From Acanthopleura granulata (Eukaryota; Mollusca; Polyplacophora; Chitonida; Chitonidae): a DNA stretch of 64,000 nucleotides. The notes under the pieces were generated by a model. That model was not told where the DNA came from and searched no databases. It saw only the letters and a list, made by a program, of their open reading frames with translations. The stretch covers positions 372,001 through 436,000 of the forward strand of contig JABBOT010000006.1 in assembly GCA_016165875.1 (NCBI GenBank), given 5' to 3'. Shown here piece by piece: positions 41,001 through 45,567 of the stretch (positions within the stretch are counted from its first letter, which is position 1; the number at the start of each line of letters is the position of its first letter). Both the position numbers and the translations under genes were made by a program.

Positions 41001-41662
41001 TCAATACAACATGTGCTTCACCATAACATGGTCACAAATGTGTCCCCTAAAGTTTACACAAAATCATATTGTTGAACACACTCTAAAAAGTTTCAGTGAA
41101 GAAATTTTGTAAATTCATTCCATTCAGACTCCTGGTTAGTCTGTAATTATTCCAGAAAATCCATGATATAATGCTGATTGGGCTCATGATTAACATCCAG
41201 CATCCCACTGCATTTTGTTAATTACATTATATATTTAAATCACAGGCTGGCAGTGGTTTACAACACACTTCACCTTTTCAAGCCAATTTTTCAAACAAAT
41301 CAGAAAACTCACAACTGTATCAAAAACTCAATTTATTTCAGGAAAACTTAATTTAAAATCTGTCTACATCTCAATTTTCAGACATTTCTCGTTGTGGTTA
41401 CCAGAACGAGAAAGTGGCTAACAAAACCCCTGAAAAGGGAAGGCAGAATTGTCCCTAACAACAGCATTATAACGAGGGAGGTGTACTTGTTATGGTTCTG
41501 AATTTGACAGCACAAACAATACTTACGGTTATCTGCATTGGCCTCTGCTATTCTCTCCCGGATCATACGACACGCGTCAAAGACGATGGTGGACGGCTCG
41601 AACTGCATCGTCTTGACCACGTTTCCACCGACGACGCTTATCTTCAGCGATAGCGTCGCCAT
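4867..41662 (-). CDS. TLN: Talin gene, 5' part (35 coding exons, residues 1-1498; 3' end outside window)
   Basis: Talin links integrin cytoplasmic tails to F-actin at the inner face of the plasma membrane. Thirty-five minus-strand exons join with matching phases into 4494 coding bases (1498 codons) that follow vertebrate talin from the first residue without gaps. Order: F0 (about 1-87), F1 with a basic insert (about 88-204), F2 (about 205-307), F3 PTB-like (about 308-404), linker (about 405-490), then helical rod bundles R1 to the start of R8. Key residues of the family are present: K17 and R37 (Rap1 contacts K15/R35 in mouse), L327 (mouse L325), and R360-W361 in RRWAAS (mouse R358-W359, integrin contact). 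The rod is rich in Ala, Gln and Asn, as expected. Full-length talins are about 2540 residues, so roughly 1000 residues, including the I/LWEQ actin-binding domain, must lie left of position 1. The head cannot be filamin, FAK or kindlin because the F0 and rod match talin only. Invertebrates usually have one talin; I cannot say whether this is TLN1- or TLN2-like. Confidence 0.96.
5258..5410. repeat. Possible diverged dispersed repeat related to 21340-21540
   Basis: Shares an ordered series of short blocks with 21350-21540 (ACCACCAAT/ATCACCAA, GTGATATGCACAC/GTGTATGCACAC, GGTGGAC/GGTGCAGAC, CACCAAGG). Similarity is loose, so this call is tentative. Confidence 0.35.
5763..5885 (-). CDS. TLN: Talin exon 34 (rod R7, residues 1410-1450)
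   Basis: Encodes LLGESMTGISNHAKKN then CGLTEASAQ. LLGESMTGIS aligns with VLGEAMTGIS, part of the R7 surface that binds KANK proteins in vertebrates, so that site is probably kept. Phase 0-0, donor GTAGGG at 5757-5762. Confidence 0.94.
5955..6165. repeat. Dispersed repeat family B, copy 1
   Basis: Shares the ordered blocks GACCTAAAAT, AAAATATTACTTT, CATAGGATATCATGCTAC, CGAACAAAACCT and GGCAAAATTTTA with copies at 16455, 20219 and 58750. Lies in intron 33. No coding capacity seen. Confidence 0.75.
6680..6769 (-). CDS. TLN: Talin exon 33 (rod R7, residues 1380-1409)
   Basis: Encodes MMRPLLENPNEPVSDMSYFE then CLDSVMEKSK, matching RELLENPVQPINDMSYFGCLDSVMENSK of R7. Phase 0-0, donor GTAAGG at 6674-6679. 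Confidence 0.96.
7410..7503 (-). CDS. TLN: Talin exon 32 (rod R6-R7, residues 1348-1379)
   Basis: Ninety-four bases encoding SVTESINHLINICTVSAPGQ then KECDNALRQIQ, matching AVTDSINQLITMCTQQAPGQKECDNALREL. Enters in phase 2, leaves in phase 0 at GTGGGT (7404-7409). No listed ORF covers it. Confidence 0.95.
7737..7845 (-). mobile_element. tRNA-SINE family A, 3' fragment
   Basis: Begins with the (TTTA)n tail, then GATTGGAGTTTTACGC and ACTTATACG, the reversed tail of the family A SINE, and stops within the body (GGGAGAAAACTGGGAAGAGC). A truncated copy in intron 31. Confidence 0.75.
7938..8082 (-). mobile_element. tRNA-SINE family A, 3' half
   Basis: A TTTA-rich tail followed by GAATATTTCACCTGTAAGG, TGGCGACCAGCATTATGGTG and GCAGAGCCCAGGGGATACCC, matching the body of the copies at 22135 and 42905. 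The 5' tRNA head is missing. It ends 49 bp from the donor of exon 31. Confidence 0.8.
8132..8469 (-). CDS. TLN: Talin exon 31 (rod R6, residues 1236-1347)
   Basis: The longest exon (338 bases), encoding FPSTTQTFQEVQMGLNNAAV, NIVTAARGTPQQL, SMTSSKLLQASKSVSADPNA and PNAKNILAQAA. Matches vertebrate R6 closely and leaves in phase 2 at GTAAGC (8126-8131). Confidence 0.96.
9049..9168 (-). CDS. TLN: Talin exon 30 (rod R6, residues 1196-1235)
   Basis: Encodes VAKLVSEALNGCVSCLPGQR then DVDNAIRQITSTSQ. CVSCLPGQRDVDNA is an almost invariant talin motif. Phase 0-0, donor GTAAGA at 9043-9048. Confidence 0.97.
9506..9733 (-). CDS. TLN: Talin exon 29 (rod R5-R6, residues 1120-1195)
   Basis: Seventy-six codons beginning GNENYTGIAARDTANAL and ending NPDNQARLTQ, matching GNENYAGIARDVAGGL and PESQQRLAQ. 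Phase 0-0, donor GTAAGG at 9500-9505. Second largest exon in the window. Confidence 0.96.
10215..10383. repeat. Foldback element
   Basis: GGGCCCCACTTCATTAAAC at the left is mirrored by TTTAATGCC...GTGAAATGAGGCTC at the right, with inner arms AACTCAGGTACTAAGTTTAA and ACTTGGGACCTAAGTTAAG also complementary. Intron 28. Confidence 0.65.
10508..10591 (-). CDS. TLN: Talin exon 28 (rod R5, residues 1092-1119)
   Basis: Twenty-eight codons, AETSALQVGTTAKSVGSTMA then QLLTAAAQ, matching the R5 helix GNSTKAVSSAIAQLLGEVAQ. Phase 0-0, donor GTCAGT at 10502-10507. Confidence 0.94.
11018..11146 (-). CDS. TLN: Talin exon 27 (rod R5, residues 1049-1091)
   Basis: Encodes AQEACGSLEIDSALDQLRDL then AAAGKLIPLPGET, matching AQEACGPLEMDSAL and GKLKPLPGET. 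Phase 0-0, donor GTCAGT at 11012-11017. Confidence 0.95.
11330..11512. repeat. Dispersed repeat family C, copy 1
   Basis: Contains AGAGGTTTTGCTAGCCACTT, TCTTGTGAACAAG, TTGTTCAAGTTGAGTTTCTA and AATTGGCCAGAAAAACCTCT, the core blocks shared by the copies at 12615, 34265, 41277, 47480, 54562 and 60590. Intron 26. Confidence 0.7.
12034..12168 (-). CDS. TLN: Talin exon 26 (rod R4-R5, residues 1004-1048)
   Basis: Encodes PGSRLVANANAAQPTVADQA then TMSSALSELRTAVGK, matching PGGKMVAAAKASVPTIQDQA and TALAELRTAAQK. Phase 0-0, donor GTAAGC at 12028-12033. Confidence 0.95.
12447..12560 (-). CDS. TLN: Talin exon 25 (rod R4, residues 966-1003)
   Basis: Encodes VVSELIPSMVQGIRAMSNNS then AVAQLNLINASQNFIQ, matching IPLLVQGVRGSQ...AQLALIAASQSFLQ. 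Phase 0-0, donor GTAAGC at 12441-12446. Confidence 0.95.
12615..12785. repeat. Dispersed repeat family C, copy 2
   Basis: Carries ATCGGAAAATTGGGTTCTAG, GAAAAAATATTGAATTTTCT and TTTTCAAATTGAATTTTC, the same order of blocks as copy 1, ending AAAGACCCCTGA. Intron 24. Confidence 0.6.
13259..13390. repeat. Tandem array, 39-bp unit, about 3.4 copies
   Basis: Units read AATCACTGACATCTGCCAAG then TATGCAATGTGGCAGATGA. Each contains TCTGCCA...TGGCAGA, able to form a short hairpin. The 39-bp length is divisible by three, so both strands stay open. Intron 24. Confidence 0.95.
13467..13580 (-). CDS. TLN: Talin exon 24 (rod R4, residues 928-965)
   Basis: Encodes KAAKEATSAATQLINSS then GKSNRNAVSQQHLIEQCR, aligned with the R4 stretch AAKQAAASATQTI. 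Phase 0-0, donor GTAAGT at 13461-13466. Confidence 0.93.
13585..13632 (-). mobile_element. SINE tail fragment
   Basis: (TTTA)n followed by GATTGGTGTTTAACACTGTA, the reversed tail common to the SINEs here, immediately beside the acceptor of exon 24 (13581-13582). No head or body remains. Confidence 0.7.
14190..14318 (-). CDS. TLN: Talin exon 23 (end of R3, residues 885-927)
   Basis: Encodes NPNDSRQQQILREAAADL then RSATNAAASNALKKKQMKRL, matching the R3-R4 boundary LRMATNAAAQNAIKKKLVQRLE. The donor is GTTTGT (14184-14189), a weaker site. Phase 0-0. Confidence 0.94.
14772..14903 (-). CDS. TLN: Talin exon 22 (rod R3, vinculin-binding helices, residues 841-884)
   Basis: Encodes ATTHLVNAIRGQADSYSDS and LLAAAKQLADATARMVEAAK. 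The second part aligns with the AKILADATAKMVEAAK helix region that carries a vinculin site in vertebrate R3. Phase 0-0, donor GTAAGC at 14766-14771. Confidence 0.96.
15663..15692 (+). other. G-run cluster, G-quadruplex candidate
   Basis: Five consecutive runs of three to five G separated by single T (GGGGTGGGGTGGGGG and onward), meeting the simple G-quadruplex pattern. It is on the plus strand, so the talin pre-mRNA carries the C-rich complement. Confidence 0.85.
16455..16625. repeat. Dispersed repeat family B, copy 2
   Basis: Blocks CATAAAATATTACTTTTG, GGGATATCATCCTACTGTA and CGAAACAAACCTCA occur in the same order and spacing as in the copies at 5955 and 20219. Confidence 0.75.
17411..17521 (-). 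CDS. TLN: Talin exon 21 (rod R3, residues 804-840)
   Basis: Encodes GGQNEKAVDTILTATDRLFS then SMGDAPEMVKQARILAQ, matching TILTVTENIFSSMGDAGEMV. Phase 0-0, donor GTAATA at 17405-17410. Confidence 0.95.
17765..17878 (-). CDS. TLN: Talin exon 20 (rod R3, residues 766-803)
   Basis: Encodes LLHDLGGAATAVTKALNDLL then QHIKKGTGSGE, the opening helix of the mechanosensitive R3 bundle in the family. Phase 0-0, donor GTAAGC at 17759-17764. Confidence 0.95.
18296..18397 (-). CDS. TLN: Talin exon 19 (rod R2, residues 732-765)
   Basis: Encodes VVTPTIANPACQEQLIEAAK and LVAKAVEGIVEAAQ, matching VVAPTISSPVCQEQLVEAGR. Phase 0-0, donor GTATGT at 18290-18295. Confidence 0.95.
18450..18515. repeat. Direct duplication, 33 bp x 2
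   Basis: CATAAATAACGCAGCGATAT at 18450 is repeated at 18483 with three substitutions across 33 bp (CGC/CGT, TCT/TCC region). Intron 18. Confidence 0.95.
19946..19993 (-). pseudogene. Partial duplicate of talin exon 18 inside intron 18
   Basis: Forty-eight bases starting 6 bp downstream of the exon 18 donor match exon 18 itself at 20039-20086, with 39 of 48 bases identical by eye. The offset is 93 bp, exactly 31 codons, so the copy is in frame with the exon and would read CKQQTQQNSVVSSATN against CEDQAQQNKVVSSATN. It has lost everything before and after and runs into a stop (VFEN then stop). It is spliced out if the normal donor is used. Presumed relic of a slipped or unequal duplication. Confidence 0.85.
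20000..20167 (-). CDS. TLN: Talin exon 18 (rod R2, residues 676-731)
   Basis: Encodes DTLLALAKAVANATAALVLK, AKNVAGSCEDQAQQN and CALATSQLVACTK. Phase 0-0, donor GTGAGT at 19994-19999. The 48 bases right after the donor repeat part of this exon (see the separate entry). Confidence 0.96.
20219..20435. repeat. Dispersed repeat family B, copy 3
   Basis: The fullest copy: CTAAAGGACCTAAAC, CATAAAATATTATTTTGGCA, CGATAGGATATCATCTTACC, CAAACAAATCTCAAAACACC, AACTCTCGGAATGAGGAAAA and ACAAAATTTTAGGCCATTT. Intron 17. Confidence 0.8.
20952..21056 (-). CDS. TLN: Talin exon 17 (end of R1, start of R2, residues 641-675)
   Basis: Encodes PRQNLLAAASKVGEASQDVM and GVGETDEELDKAFQ, matching PRQNLLQAAGNVGQASGELL. 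Phase 0-0, the first of a run of 14 frame-neutral exons. Donor GTAACA at 20946-20951. Confidence 0.95.
21335..21614 (-). mobile_element. tRNA-derived SINE-like element, minus strand
   Basis: On the minus strand, TGGTTGAATGG fits the RNA polymerase III A box and GGTTCAATTCC fits the B box, about 45 bp apart, followed by a non-tRNA body. The acceptor-stem halves do not pair, so it is not a working tRNA gene. Intron 16. Confidence 0.65.
21721..21868 (-). CDS. TLN: Talin exon 16 (rod R1 with vinculin-binding helix, residues 591-640)
   Basis: Encodes SNLGEFSRDVKMLAALQED and GRLLDAARRLAGAFSDLLDA, the latter aligned with vertebrate vinculin-binding site 1. The donor GTATAA (21715-21720) is weak, but the join to PRQNLL in exon 17 is exact. 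Confidence 0.93.
22135..22395 (-). mobile_element. tRNA-SINE family A, near-complete copy
   Basis: Reading the minus strand: GGCCTCCTTGGTACATGGGG (A-box head), TGAGTTCATGTCCAGCTC (B-box region), a body with GGGAAGATCCGCCAGCAACC and GGGTTTCCCTGGGCGCTGCC, then the tail AAGTGAAATATTCTTTGAGT and ACACCAATGAGT. Intron 15. The best-preserved family A member in the window. Confidence 0.85.
22623..22783 (-). CDS. TLN: Talin exon 15 (rod R1, residues 538-590)
   Basis: Encodes ASKKWKEDQLDLSKQKVGSQ and VTLTSGGPDETDYNAVGAAV, matching the R1 segment VVNLTAGDPAETDYTAVGCAV. Leaves in phase 2 at GTGAGT (22617-22622). Confidence 0.95.
23256..23396 (-). CDS. TLN: Talin exon 14 (rod R1 start, residues 491-537)
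   Basis: Encodes AQNIQQYELTQAQRALL and a helix ending MELPPLGSDP, equivalent to the first R1 helix of vertebrate talin (TSAQQALTG...LPPLGQD). Phase 0-0, donor GTGAGA at 23250-23255. Confidence 0.94.
24170..24315. repeat. Degenerate short tandem repeat (TTATTTACAAGT-like)
   Basis: TTACAAGT or close variants recur about every 18-22 bp (TTTACAAGTATAGCC, TTTACAAGTGTTACC, TTTACAAGTATTG, TTTACGAGTGATTGCC). Confidence 0.75.
25112..25155. repeat. TA-rich microsatellite
   Basis: An alternating TATATACATATATATATATA stretch continuing to TGTGTAGGTATATATG. Intron 13. Confidence 0.9.
26105..26285 (-). CDS. TLN: Talin exon 13 (linker, residues 430-490)
   Basis: Encodes ATIIQHQKGNVGHASTGSVA, then LPAVLRSGAGG, followed by a His/Ser/Thr-rich stretch ending AHNPPS. 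SVALPAxxRSGA is the conserved linker motif that can fold back on the head. I chose the GTAGGT donor (26099-26104) because it keeps the frame into exon 14. A second GT, used by GTGGAA at 26095-26100, would shift the frame. Confidence 0.9.
26776..26852 (-). CDS. TLN: Talin exon 12 (linker start, residues 405-429)
   Basis: Encodes KKAKDHLGIEGDEESTMYED and SVSPA, matching the acidic start of the head-rod linker (KKSKDHFGLEGDEESTMLED in mouse). Leaves in phase 2 at GTGAGT (26770-26775). Confidence 0.94.
27372..27473 (-). CDS. TLN: Talin exon 11 (end of F3, residues 371-404)
   Basis: Encodes DFGDYSDRYYSVQTTEGEQ and IAQLIAGYIDIILKK, the last strand and C-terminal helix of the F3 PTB fold. Phase 0-0, donor GTGAGA at 27366-27371. 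Confidence 0.96.
27901..27966 (-). CDS. TLN: Talin exon 10 (F3 integrin-binding strand, residues 349-370)
   Basis: A 66-base exon, phase 0-0, encoding ILKTWPLTTVRRWAASPNSF. R360 and W361 correspond to mouse R358 and W359, which contact the integrin beta NPxY motif. Donor GTAGGA at 27895-27900. Identified by splice borders and talin similarity only. Confidence 0.94.
28144..28233 (-). CDS. TLN: Talin exon 9 (F3, residues 319-348)
   Basis: Thirty codons, phase 0-0, encoding EKMKGKNKLVPRLLGITKE and VVRVDEKTKE. L327 is the counterpart of mouse L325, needed for engaging the membrane-proximal integrin tail. Donor GTAAGG at 28138-28143. Confidence 0.95.
28665..28769 (-). CDS. TLN: Talin exon 8 (end of F2, start of F3, residues 284-318)
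   Basis: Thirty-five codons, phase 0 at both ends. Encodes EHKKFVGLSEVEAKVKY and RSLKTYGITFFLVK, the F2-F3 junction. Donor GTAAGA at 28659-28664, acceptor at 28770-28771. Confidence 0.95.
28992..29055 (-). CDS. TLN: Talin exon 7 (F2, residues 262-283)
   Basis: A 64-base exon encoding LKEFLPKEYVKVKGIEKK and IFV, matching the LKDFLPKEYVKQKG segment of vertebrate F2. The donor is GTAAAT (28986-28991), slightly weaker than the others. Too short to appear as an ORF. Confidence 0.92.
29333..29612. repeat. Tandem array, 68-bp unit, about 4 copies, each with CCAATCA
   Basis: CCAATCAG recurs at 29333, 29401, 29469, 29538 and 29606 (steps 68, 68, 69, 68). Each unit has ACAAATTAAACT and ends AGAGGACCCTA. 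It fills intron 6 up to about a dozen bases from the exon 6 donor. Confidence 0.95.
29630..29757 (-). CDS. TLN: Talin exon 6 (F2, residues 220-261)
   Basis: Encodes SRDAILNGTHPVTQDEA, then GGIQCQIQFGDHVEHKHK and PGFL. It is 128 bases (0 to 2 phase), so skipping it would break the frame. It is bracketed by a 27-bp array just upstream of its acceptor and a 68-bp array just downstream of its donor (GTAAGT at 29624-29629). The long overlapping ORFs here come from the array, not from the gene frame. Confidence 0.95.
29776..30213. repeat. Minisatellite, 27-bp unit, about 16 copies
   Basis: Unit AACATTAGTGAGAACAGAGG plus AGACACA or AGTCGCA. Plus-strand translation would repeat NISENRGDT, NVSVNRGVA and NISVNRGVA; the variants alternate in a higher-order pattern of two or three units. 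Open on both strands because 27 is a multiple of three, but no gene signals support translation. It starts about 18 bp upstream of the exon 6 acceptor in intron 5. Confidence 0.97.
31029..31286. repeat. Direct duplication, about 117 bp x 2, 140-bp step
   Basis: GATTCCATATGAACATTACT at 31029 is repeated as GATTCCGTATGAACGTTACT at 31169, and similarity runs on through ATGTCTCA, TTCAAACTT and CTTGTTTTCAG to AGAGTTA. Intron 5. Confidence 0.9.
32070..32212 (-). CDS. TLN: Talin exon 5 (end of F1, start of F2, residues 172-219)
   Basis: Encodes LNWLDHSKPLREQGI, ETLLLRRKFFFSDQNVD and DPVQLNLLYVQ, among the most conserved talin head segments. Donor GTGAGT at 32064-32069, leaving in phase 0. A 2.3-kb intron with tandem arrays follows. 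Confidence 0.95.
32623..32772 (-). CDS. TLN: Talin exon 4 (F1 with its insert loop, residues 122-171)
   Basis: Encodes GITNHDEYSLVREL and then the basic, lysine-rich F1 insert (DKSLARDQKKLEEMKKKL) and HTDDE. In vertebrate talin the F1 insert is disordered and lipid-binding. Donor GTAAGA at 32617-32622, phase 1 at both ends. Confidence 0.95.
33219..33348 (-). CDS. TLN: Talin exon 3 (end of F0, start of F1, residues 79-121)
   Basis: Encodes DLLEYKKKHRILRVRTLDG followed by TVKTMQVDDS, the F0-F1 junction with the first F1 strand pair. Donor GTAAGG at 33213-33218, ending one base into the codon for the G of the conserved GIT motif. Confidence 0.95.
33451..33546. repeat. Recent tandem duplication, 48 bp x 2
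   Basis: GACTATACTGCATGTCAGCT at 33451 is repeated at 33499 with no difference I can see across the 48-bp unit, so it is probably recent. It lies about 50 bp from the exon 2 donor, in intron 2. Confidence 0.96.
33599..33696 (-). CDS. TLN: Talin exon 2 (F0, residues 46-78)
   Basis: Acceptor at 33697-33698, donor GTAAGG at 33593-33598, 98 bases, entering in phase 1 and leaving in phase 0. Encodes the F0 segment with EYGLFLADDDPKKGVWLE and EYYLLRNG, near-identical to talin F0. It has no in-frame ATG and is short, so simple ORF calling misses it. Confidence 0.95.
34265..34405. repeat. Dispersed repeat family C, copy 3
   Basis: AAATATCTCAAAATTGAGTT, AATACTGAGTTTTCCGATTT, GTTCAAACTGAGTTTCTAAA and AGAGAAACCTGAC, in the family order. 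Confidence 0.7.
37387..37525. repeat. Foldback element
   Basis: AAGGCCCAGTTCATAAATGA, then TTTCTTGTAACTT, is mirrored by GTTACAAGAAAAGTTATGAA and GTTTTGTGAAAGTGGCCCT. The central ACATATGT palindrome region is the loop side. Confidence 0.65.
39888..41012. repeat. Minisatellite, 36/38-bp units, about 31 copies
   Basis: Unit CATTATGACACACTTCATTA then CAATAGATCTCTCCCT. Variants are ATTATGAC, ATTATAAC and CAGTATAAC, plus a 38-bp form with CAATATATATCTCTCC. A composite block carrying the 38-bp form recurs (near 40225 and 40495), so blocks of several units have duplicated. Nearly every 36-bp unit carries AGATCT. Long ORFs on both strands are products of the period. Intron 1, ending about 515 bp from exon 1. 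Confidence 0.97.
41277..41437. repeat. Dispersed repeat family C, copy 4
   Basis: CAAACAAATCAGAAAACTCA, AAAACTCAATTTATTTC, CTCAATTTTCAGACATTTCT, CGTTGTGGTTACCAGAACGA and GAAAGTGGCTAACAAAACCC. The clearest copy; it ends about 90 bp from the exon 1 donor. Confidence 0.8.
41527..41662 (-). CDS. TLN: Talin exon 1 (F0 start, residues 1-45)
   Basis: Opens MATLSLKIS, as talins do, with the ATG at 41660-41662 in an AAGATGG context. K17 and R37 correspond to mouse K15 and R35, which contact Rap1 in F0. The exon ends one base into codon 46 at a GTAAGT donor (41521-41526). The 5' untranslated sequence continues to the right; whether it is spliced is unresolved. Confidence 0.95.
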
Positions 41663-42904
41663 CTTGGCCGATTTTCCCCTATCCAGGTAAAGCCCTTCAA
41701 GTTGTGCTTAATCACAAAGATGTCAAGTTTCCTGTTCCCGTCGTTGTGGTTACGTTCAGTTTGTGAGACTTCAGTTCTTGGCTAACTTCCCATTGGATGA
41801 GAGCCTCATCTGTAAATATACAAAGGTGACAAAATTGTCACGTATGTATCCATCATCATTCAGAGAATTCAGGATTCACCGAATAAATAATTTACTTCTG
41901 AAAGCCCCTACATGGAAAACAAAAGGCATGTCCCTCTTCAAAGTGCATGCACGCTATTGGAACAGGAGTCAAAAGCCTGTTACTCCATGTATATGAAATT
42001 TACTCTTCTCAATAATGTGATATCTGCTCTGAGCACTACTTTGCCCAGAATACATGCATGTTCATATTCTTGAAAATAAAATACTTAAAGAAAGAGAAAT
42101 AAAAATTTACATGTAAATAAAAGCACTGATAGTTACATATAAAAATGCACTGACAATACCTGTTAACAAATGATTTGGAATACAACCATCTTTACTGTCC
42201 CCAACAGAGCCCCCAAATGATCTCAACATCTTCATGGTTTGGCCACGCAAGATTTGTAACTGGTCTGATCCCTGGGTGTCATGTACAATCAGACGAGAAT
42301 TGTAAGGTGCAATCTGCACCTCCAGACTTGACTTAACGTACATGTACATGTATTGTGTACAAATACCAACATCGAATTGTTCTCAAAGTCTACACTGCAA
42401 CTGCACAAATGTGACATGAACAGTACCTGACCCTGTCTGACCTCCCACCTCACCCACCCCTAACACCACACAAGCACAACTGACCACCCACAGGTGCTGT
42501 TATCCCACAAAATGCCAACCATCAACAGCAGAGAGTATGGACTGGAGTCCCTCACACCAGGAGTTGGCCACACACCATCAGAACAGGCTGACAGAAGCTA
42601 ATCTGTATGTATAACACACAAACACAATCGATATAACTGCTGATTGGAGTGACCATATGTAATCAGATAAGCAGCCTTAGGGGCCAACCATAGCATAATA
42701 GCCACAGACATAATAGCCAGGACACCTTAAAATGGCTGCACAATGCAGACTGTTTCCAGCTAAGCATCATGATTACCAAACTCTATTACCTTGTATAAAG
42801 GCTTCCACAAAGTGATGGAATCAATGAAACATACATGTATGTCAAAAAAGGAACAACCATATGCAATTCAAGTACATGTACAAATATGTACTTCTTAATT
42901 AGGG

Positions 42905-43163
42905 CAGGCTATTTATTTATTTTATTTATTTATTCAAATGATGTTCAACTCCCTACGAGCATATTTCACTTTTGCAAAGGCAGACAGCATTATGTTACAG
43001 GGGGATCAAACAATGCTCATGAAAAACCCATTACCACCCACAGGTTACTGGCGGACCTTCCCACGTATGACTGGACAAGAAGCCAGCCACAGTTGGGTTT
43101 GAACTCACAGCAACCTCATTGGTGAGAAGCTCCTGGGTAATTGTACTGCACTAACCTGCCCCA
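42905..43163 (-). mobile_element. tRNA-SINE family A, 5'-truncated copy
   Basis: A TTTA-rich tail at the left, then GAGCATATTTCACTTTTGCA, GACAGCATTATG, TACTGGCGGACCTTCCCACG, GGTTTGAACTCACAGCAACC (reversed B box) and CATTGGTGAGAAGCTCCTGG. Aligns block for block with 22135-22395. Confidence 0.85.
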
Positions 43164-43884
43164 AGCAGATTCTGAGTACCACTATACCTCCGAATTGTCA
43201 CCCTGATTTGAATGAATGAATGATTATGGCTTCACGCCAAAATGTCACTGTTTCAACCATATCACAGTGACATCATGACTCGAGAAATCATGAAACTCCC
43301 ATATTGGCCAAAATGACATACAACTTTCCCTTTTCACGATTTATATGCCAGGAACACGTAGTTACCTACAGGTATTACTATGGGACTTGAGGCTGAACAA
43401 TCCAGCGCCGTGTACTGTAATTCCTCAACCATTTAGCATGTTTGCAAGGTGTTTATTCAAGTATCTCCTAAGAACATCATTCTGTGTACACTGATAAAAT
43501 TATATCTTTTGTGAGGTTCTGAGATTGGACAAACCAACCAATGTAATTTTGTGTCCAAAATCAATTTAAAAAGGAGCCTAAATCACACTGAAAGATTCTC
43601 TTTCATAGGCACAAAGGCTGGAGAATTAGGGTTCTGGAGCTCAGGGCTGTAGTAGCCAATCCAAGCTGAACACTACAGCTGATAAGGATGCTGCTCAACA
43701 GAGCCACCATCTGTTAACAGGCTACGGTCACTTCAATGTTGCCTAAGAGATGAATTACAAGGGCAGATTACAGCCTGAGATATGGCCACCAGAGATAAGG
43801 AAAATCTGACAGGACTTATGAATCAGCAGTTCTCATTGTACTGCAACATCTGGAGCTATGTGTAGAACACAGCTGGACTTCAGG

Positions 43885-44078
43885 AGCCCATTTCACAAAG
43901 CAATTGTGGGTCTGTAGCCTAAAATTGTTACCCAACTTATTAACTCTGTAAATATGCAAATCAAATCCACAGGATGTTGACTGCTCATTATGCTGTGGTA
44001 ACTGTACAATTTCAGCCAAGTGTGAGCATCAAATACTATGTTTTGGACTTGGGCCTAAAACGGCTTTGTGCATCAGAT
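43885..44078. repeat. Foldback element
   Basis: GGAGCCCATTTCACAAAGCA with GTCTGTAGCCTAAAATTGTT at the left is mirrored by TTGGGCCTAAAACGGCTTTG at the right. The ends are of the GGGCCC-TTTCACAAAGC type also seen at 3700. Confidence 0.6.
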
Positions 44079-45477
44079 CCCTCTAAAAAATACATCATAG
44101 ATAGAGAATACATAGGTACATGTATGTCAGTACAAATGAGTGATTTTGCTATCTGGTACAGTACATGGACATGCATGTTGTCTTGTTAAAATTTATTTTC
44201 ATCTAGACTGACATCTTGTGGGGGAAATTTGCATGCATGTACACTCACATATTTCTAGAACACTGTGAGAGGTACACACTTTGGGCAAGCGGAATCACTC
44301 AGTGTGGACAACCTCAGGTGTACAAGTACAGATCTAATGGAATTCTACTCCACCAAAATTGATCAACTTCCGATCAGTCCTACATGTACAAAAATCAACT
44401 GATCTTTGAATATACTGAATATAGATGTGTGAATACATACACACTATCAGCCATTCAAAGACTTCACACAAAAGCCTTAAATGTCAAACTCTCTTGTTTC
44501 AATTTTGTATTCCACAAATCTGATAATCTTAAGATTTCTGCACAGGCTTATCATGATGATATTAATTATCTTTGGCATTAAAACAAGCCACCCAAGTGTA
44601 AACAAAAAGTTGACAGATGTTGTCATGGTACAAATGCATACAGTATACATGCACAAGTACAACTAACCTGCTGAGTTCCTACTGTATAAAGTACAGTAGT
44701 CCTAATCTAGGACTTCACACAGGGAATCACCAGTTCTGTCATCCTGACTTGTCCACATGTATATAGGCACACTTGTATACGTATGAACACATGCGAGAGT
44801 CTGTAACCGTTTGGTTGCATCAATCTCTCCAAGTGCAGCACTTGACGTTTTTCTGGGGGGTGAGGTCAGCACATGTTGTTGACTAAGACTTCGCGGGGGA
44901 GGATGAGGTGGGAAGATTTGGCAGGGGAAAGGGGAGAGAAGAAGATGATAGGAAGAAGGGAATCAGATCTGCTGCAAGCAGGATGAAGTCAGTCAAATGG
45001 AAAGGGAGAACCGGGTAAGAGCTGCAGAGGGGTGAGGAGGAGATAGTTTGCTACAAGCCCAGCTGCCAACACTGAATATTACAAGAGGCATCCAACTACA
45101 GACTTTATAGCCACAAGTGACATGTGGTAAAATCATTTCTCTATGATTTCTCCTTTTTTTTTAATTTAGCGAGGAGTTAATATCACGTAATAGGGGTTTC
45201 CAATGCAAACAATTCTACCACTGTATAAAATTGGACCTTCTTCAAGAAAATGGTCTAACAGCCACCGCCGTATGGGATTGATTATCTCATGTCTTTTGTT
45301 AATAATTTTGTTTTCTTCGTGTTCCTCTTAAAATGTCTTTTGACTTACATGTTCTCGTGAACCTCGTCTGGTAAATATCACACTGCTCAGCTTTGGAGGT
45401 ACATGTAGAACCAAAATCTGTGAAAACCACAGCACATGACCAACCCATGACACCCTGTCACAGATGAACCTTCTATT

Positions 45478-45545
45478 CTGGCCCTGGTTTTCATGAAGCT
45501 AGTGTCCACTTAGCATTGTTACAGTACGTTTCATGAAACCAGGCC
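45478..45545. repeat. Short foldback element
   Basis: CTGGCCCTGGTTTTCATGAA is mirrored by TTTCATGAAACCAGGCCCTG 46 bp later. It directly abuts the SINE that follows. Confidence 0.75.
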
Positions 45546-45567
45546 CTGGTTACATGACCTTCTTCAG

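Larger units (their letters stand above)
33697..41526 (-). other. Talin intron 1 (7.8 kb)
   Basis: The longest complete intron. Contains family C repeats (34265, 41277), a foldback element (37387) and the 36/38-bp minisatellite (39888). A large first intron is a common place for regulatory elements, but I see no specific one. Confidence 0.8.

Noticed and set aside
39888..41012. CRISPR-like array
   Set aside because: The units are contiguous tandem copies with no unique spacers, in an animal intron.
39750..41026. Series of long overlapping ORFs with repeats such as MTHFITIDLSLI
   Set aside because: Product of the 36/38-bp minisatellite. The frames change wherever a 38-bp unit occurs, and both strands are open equally.
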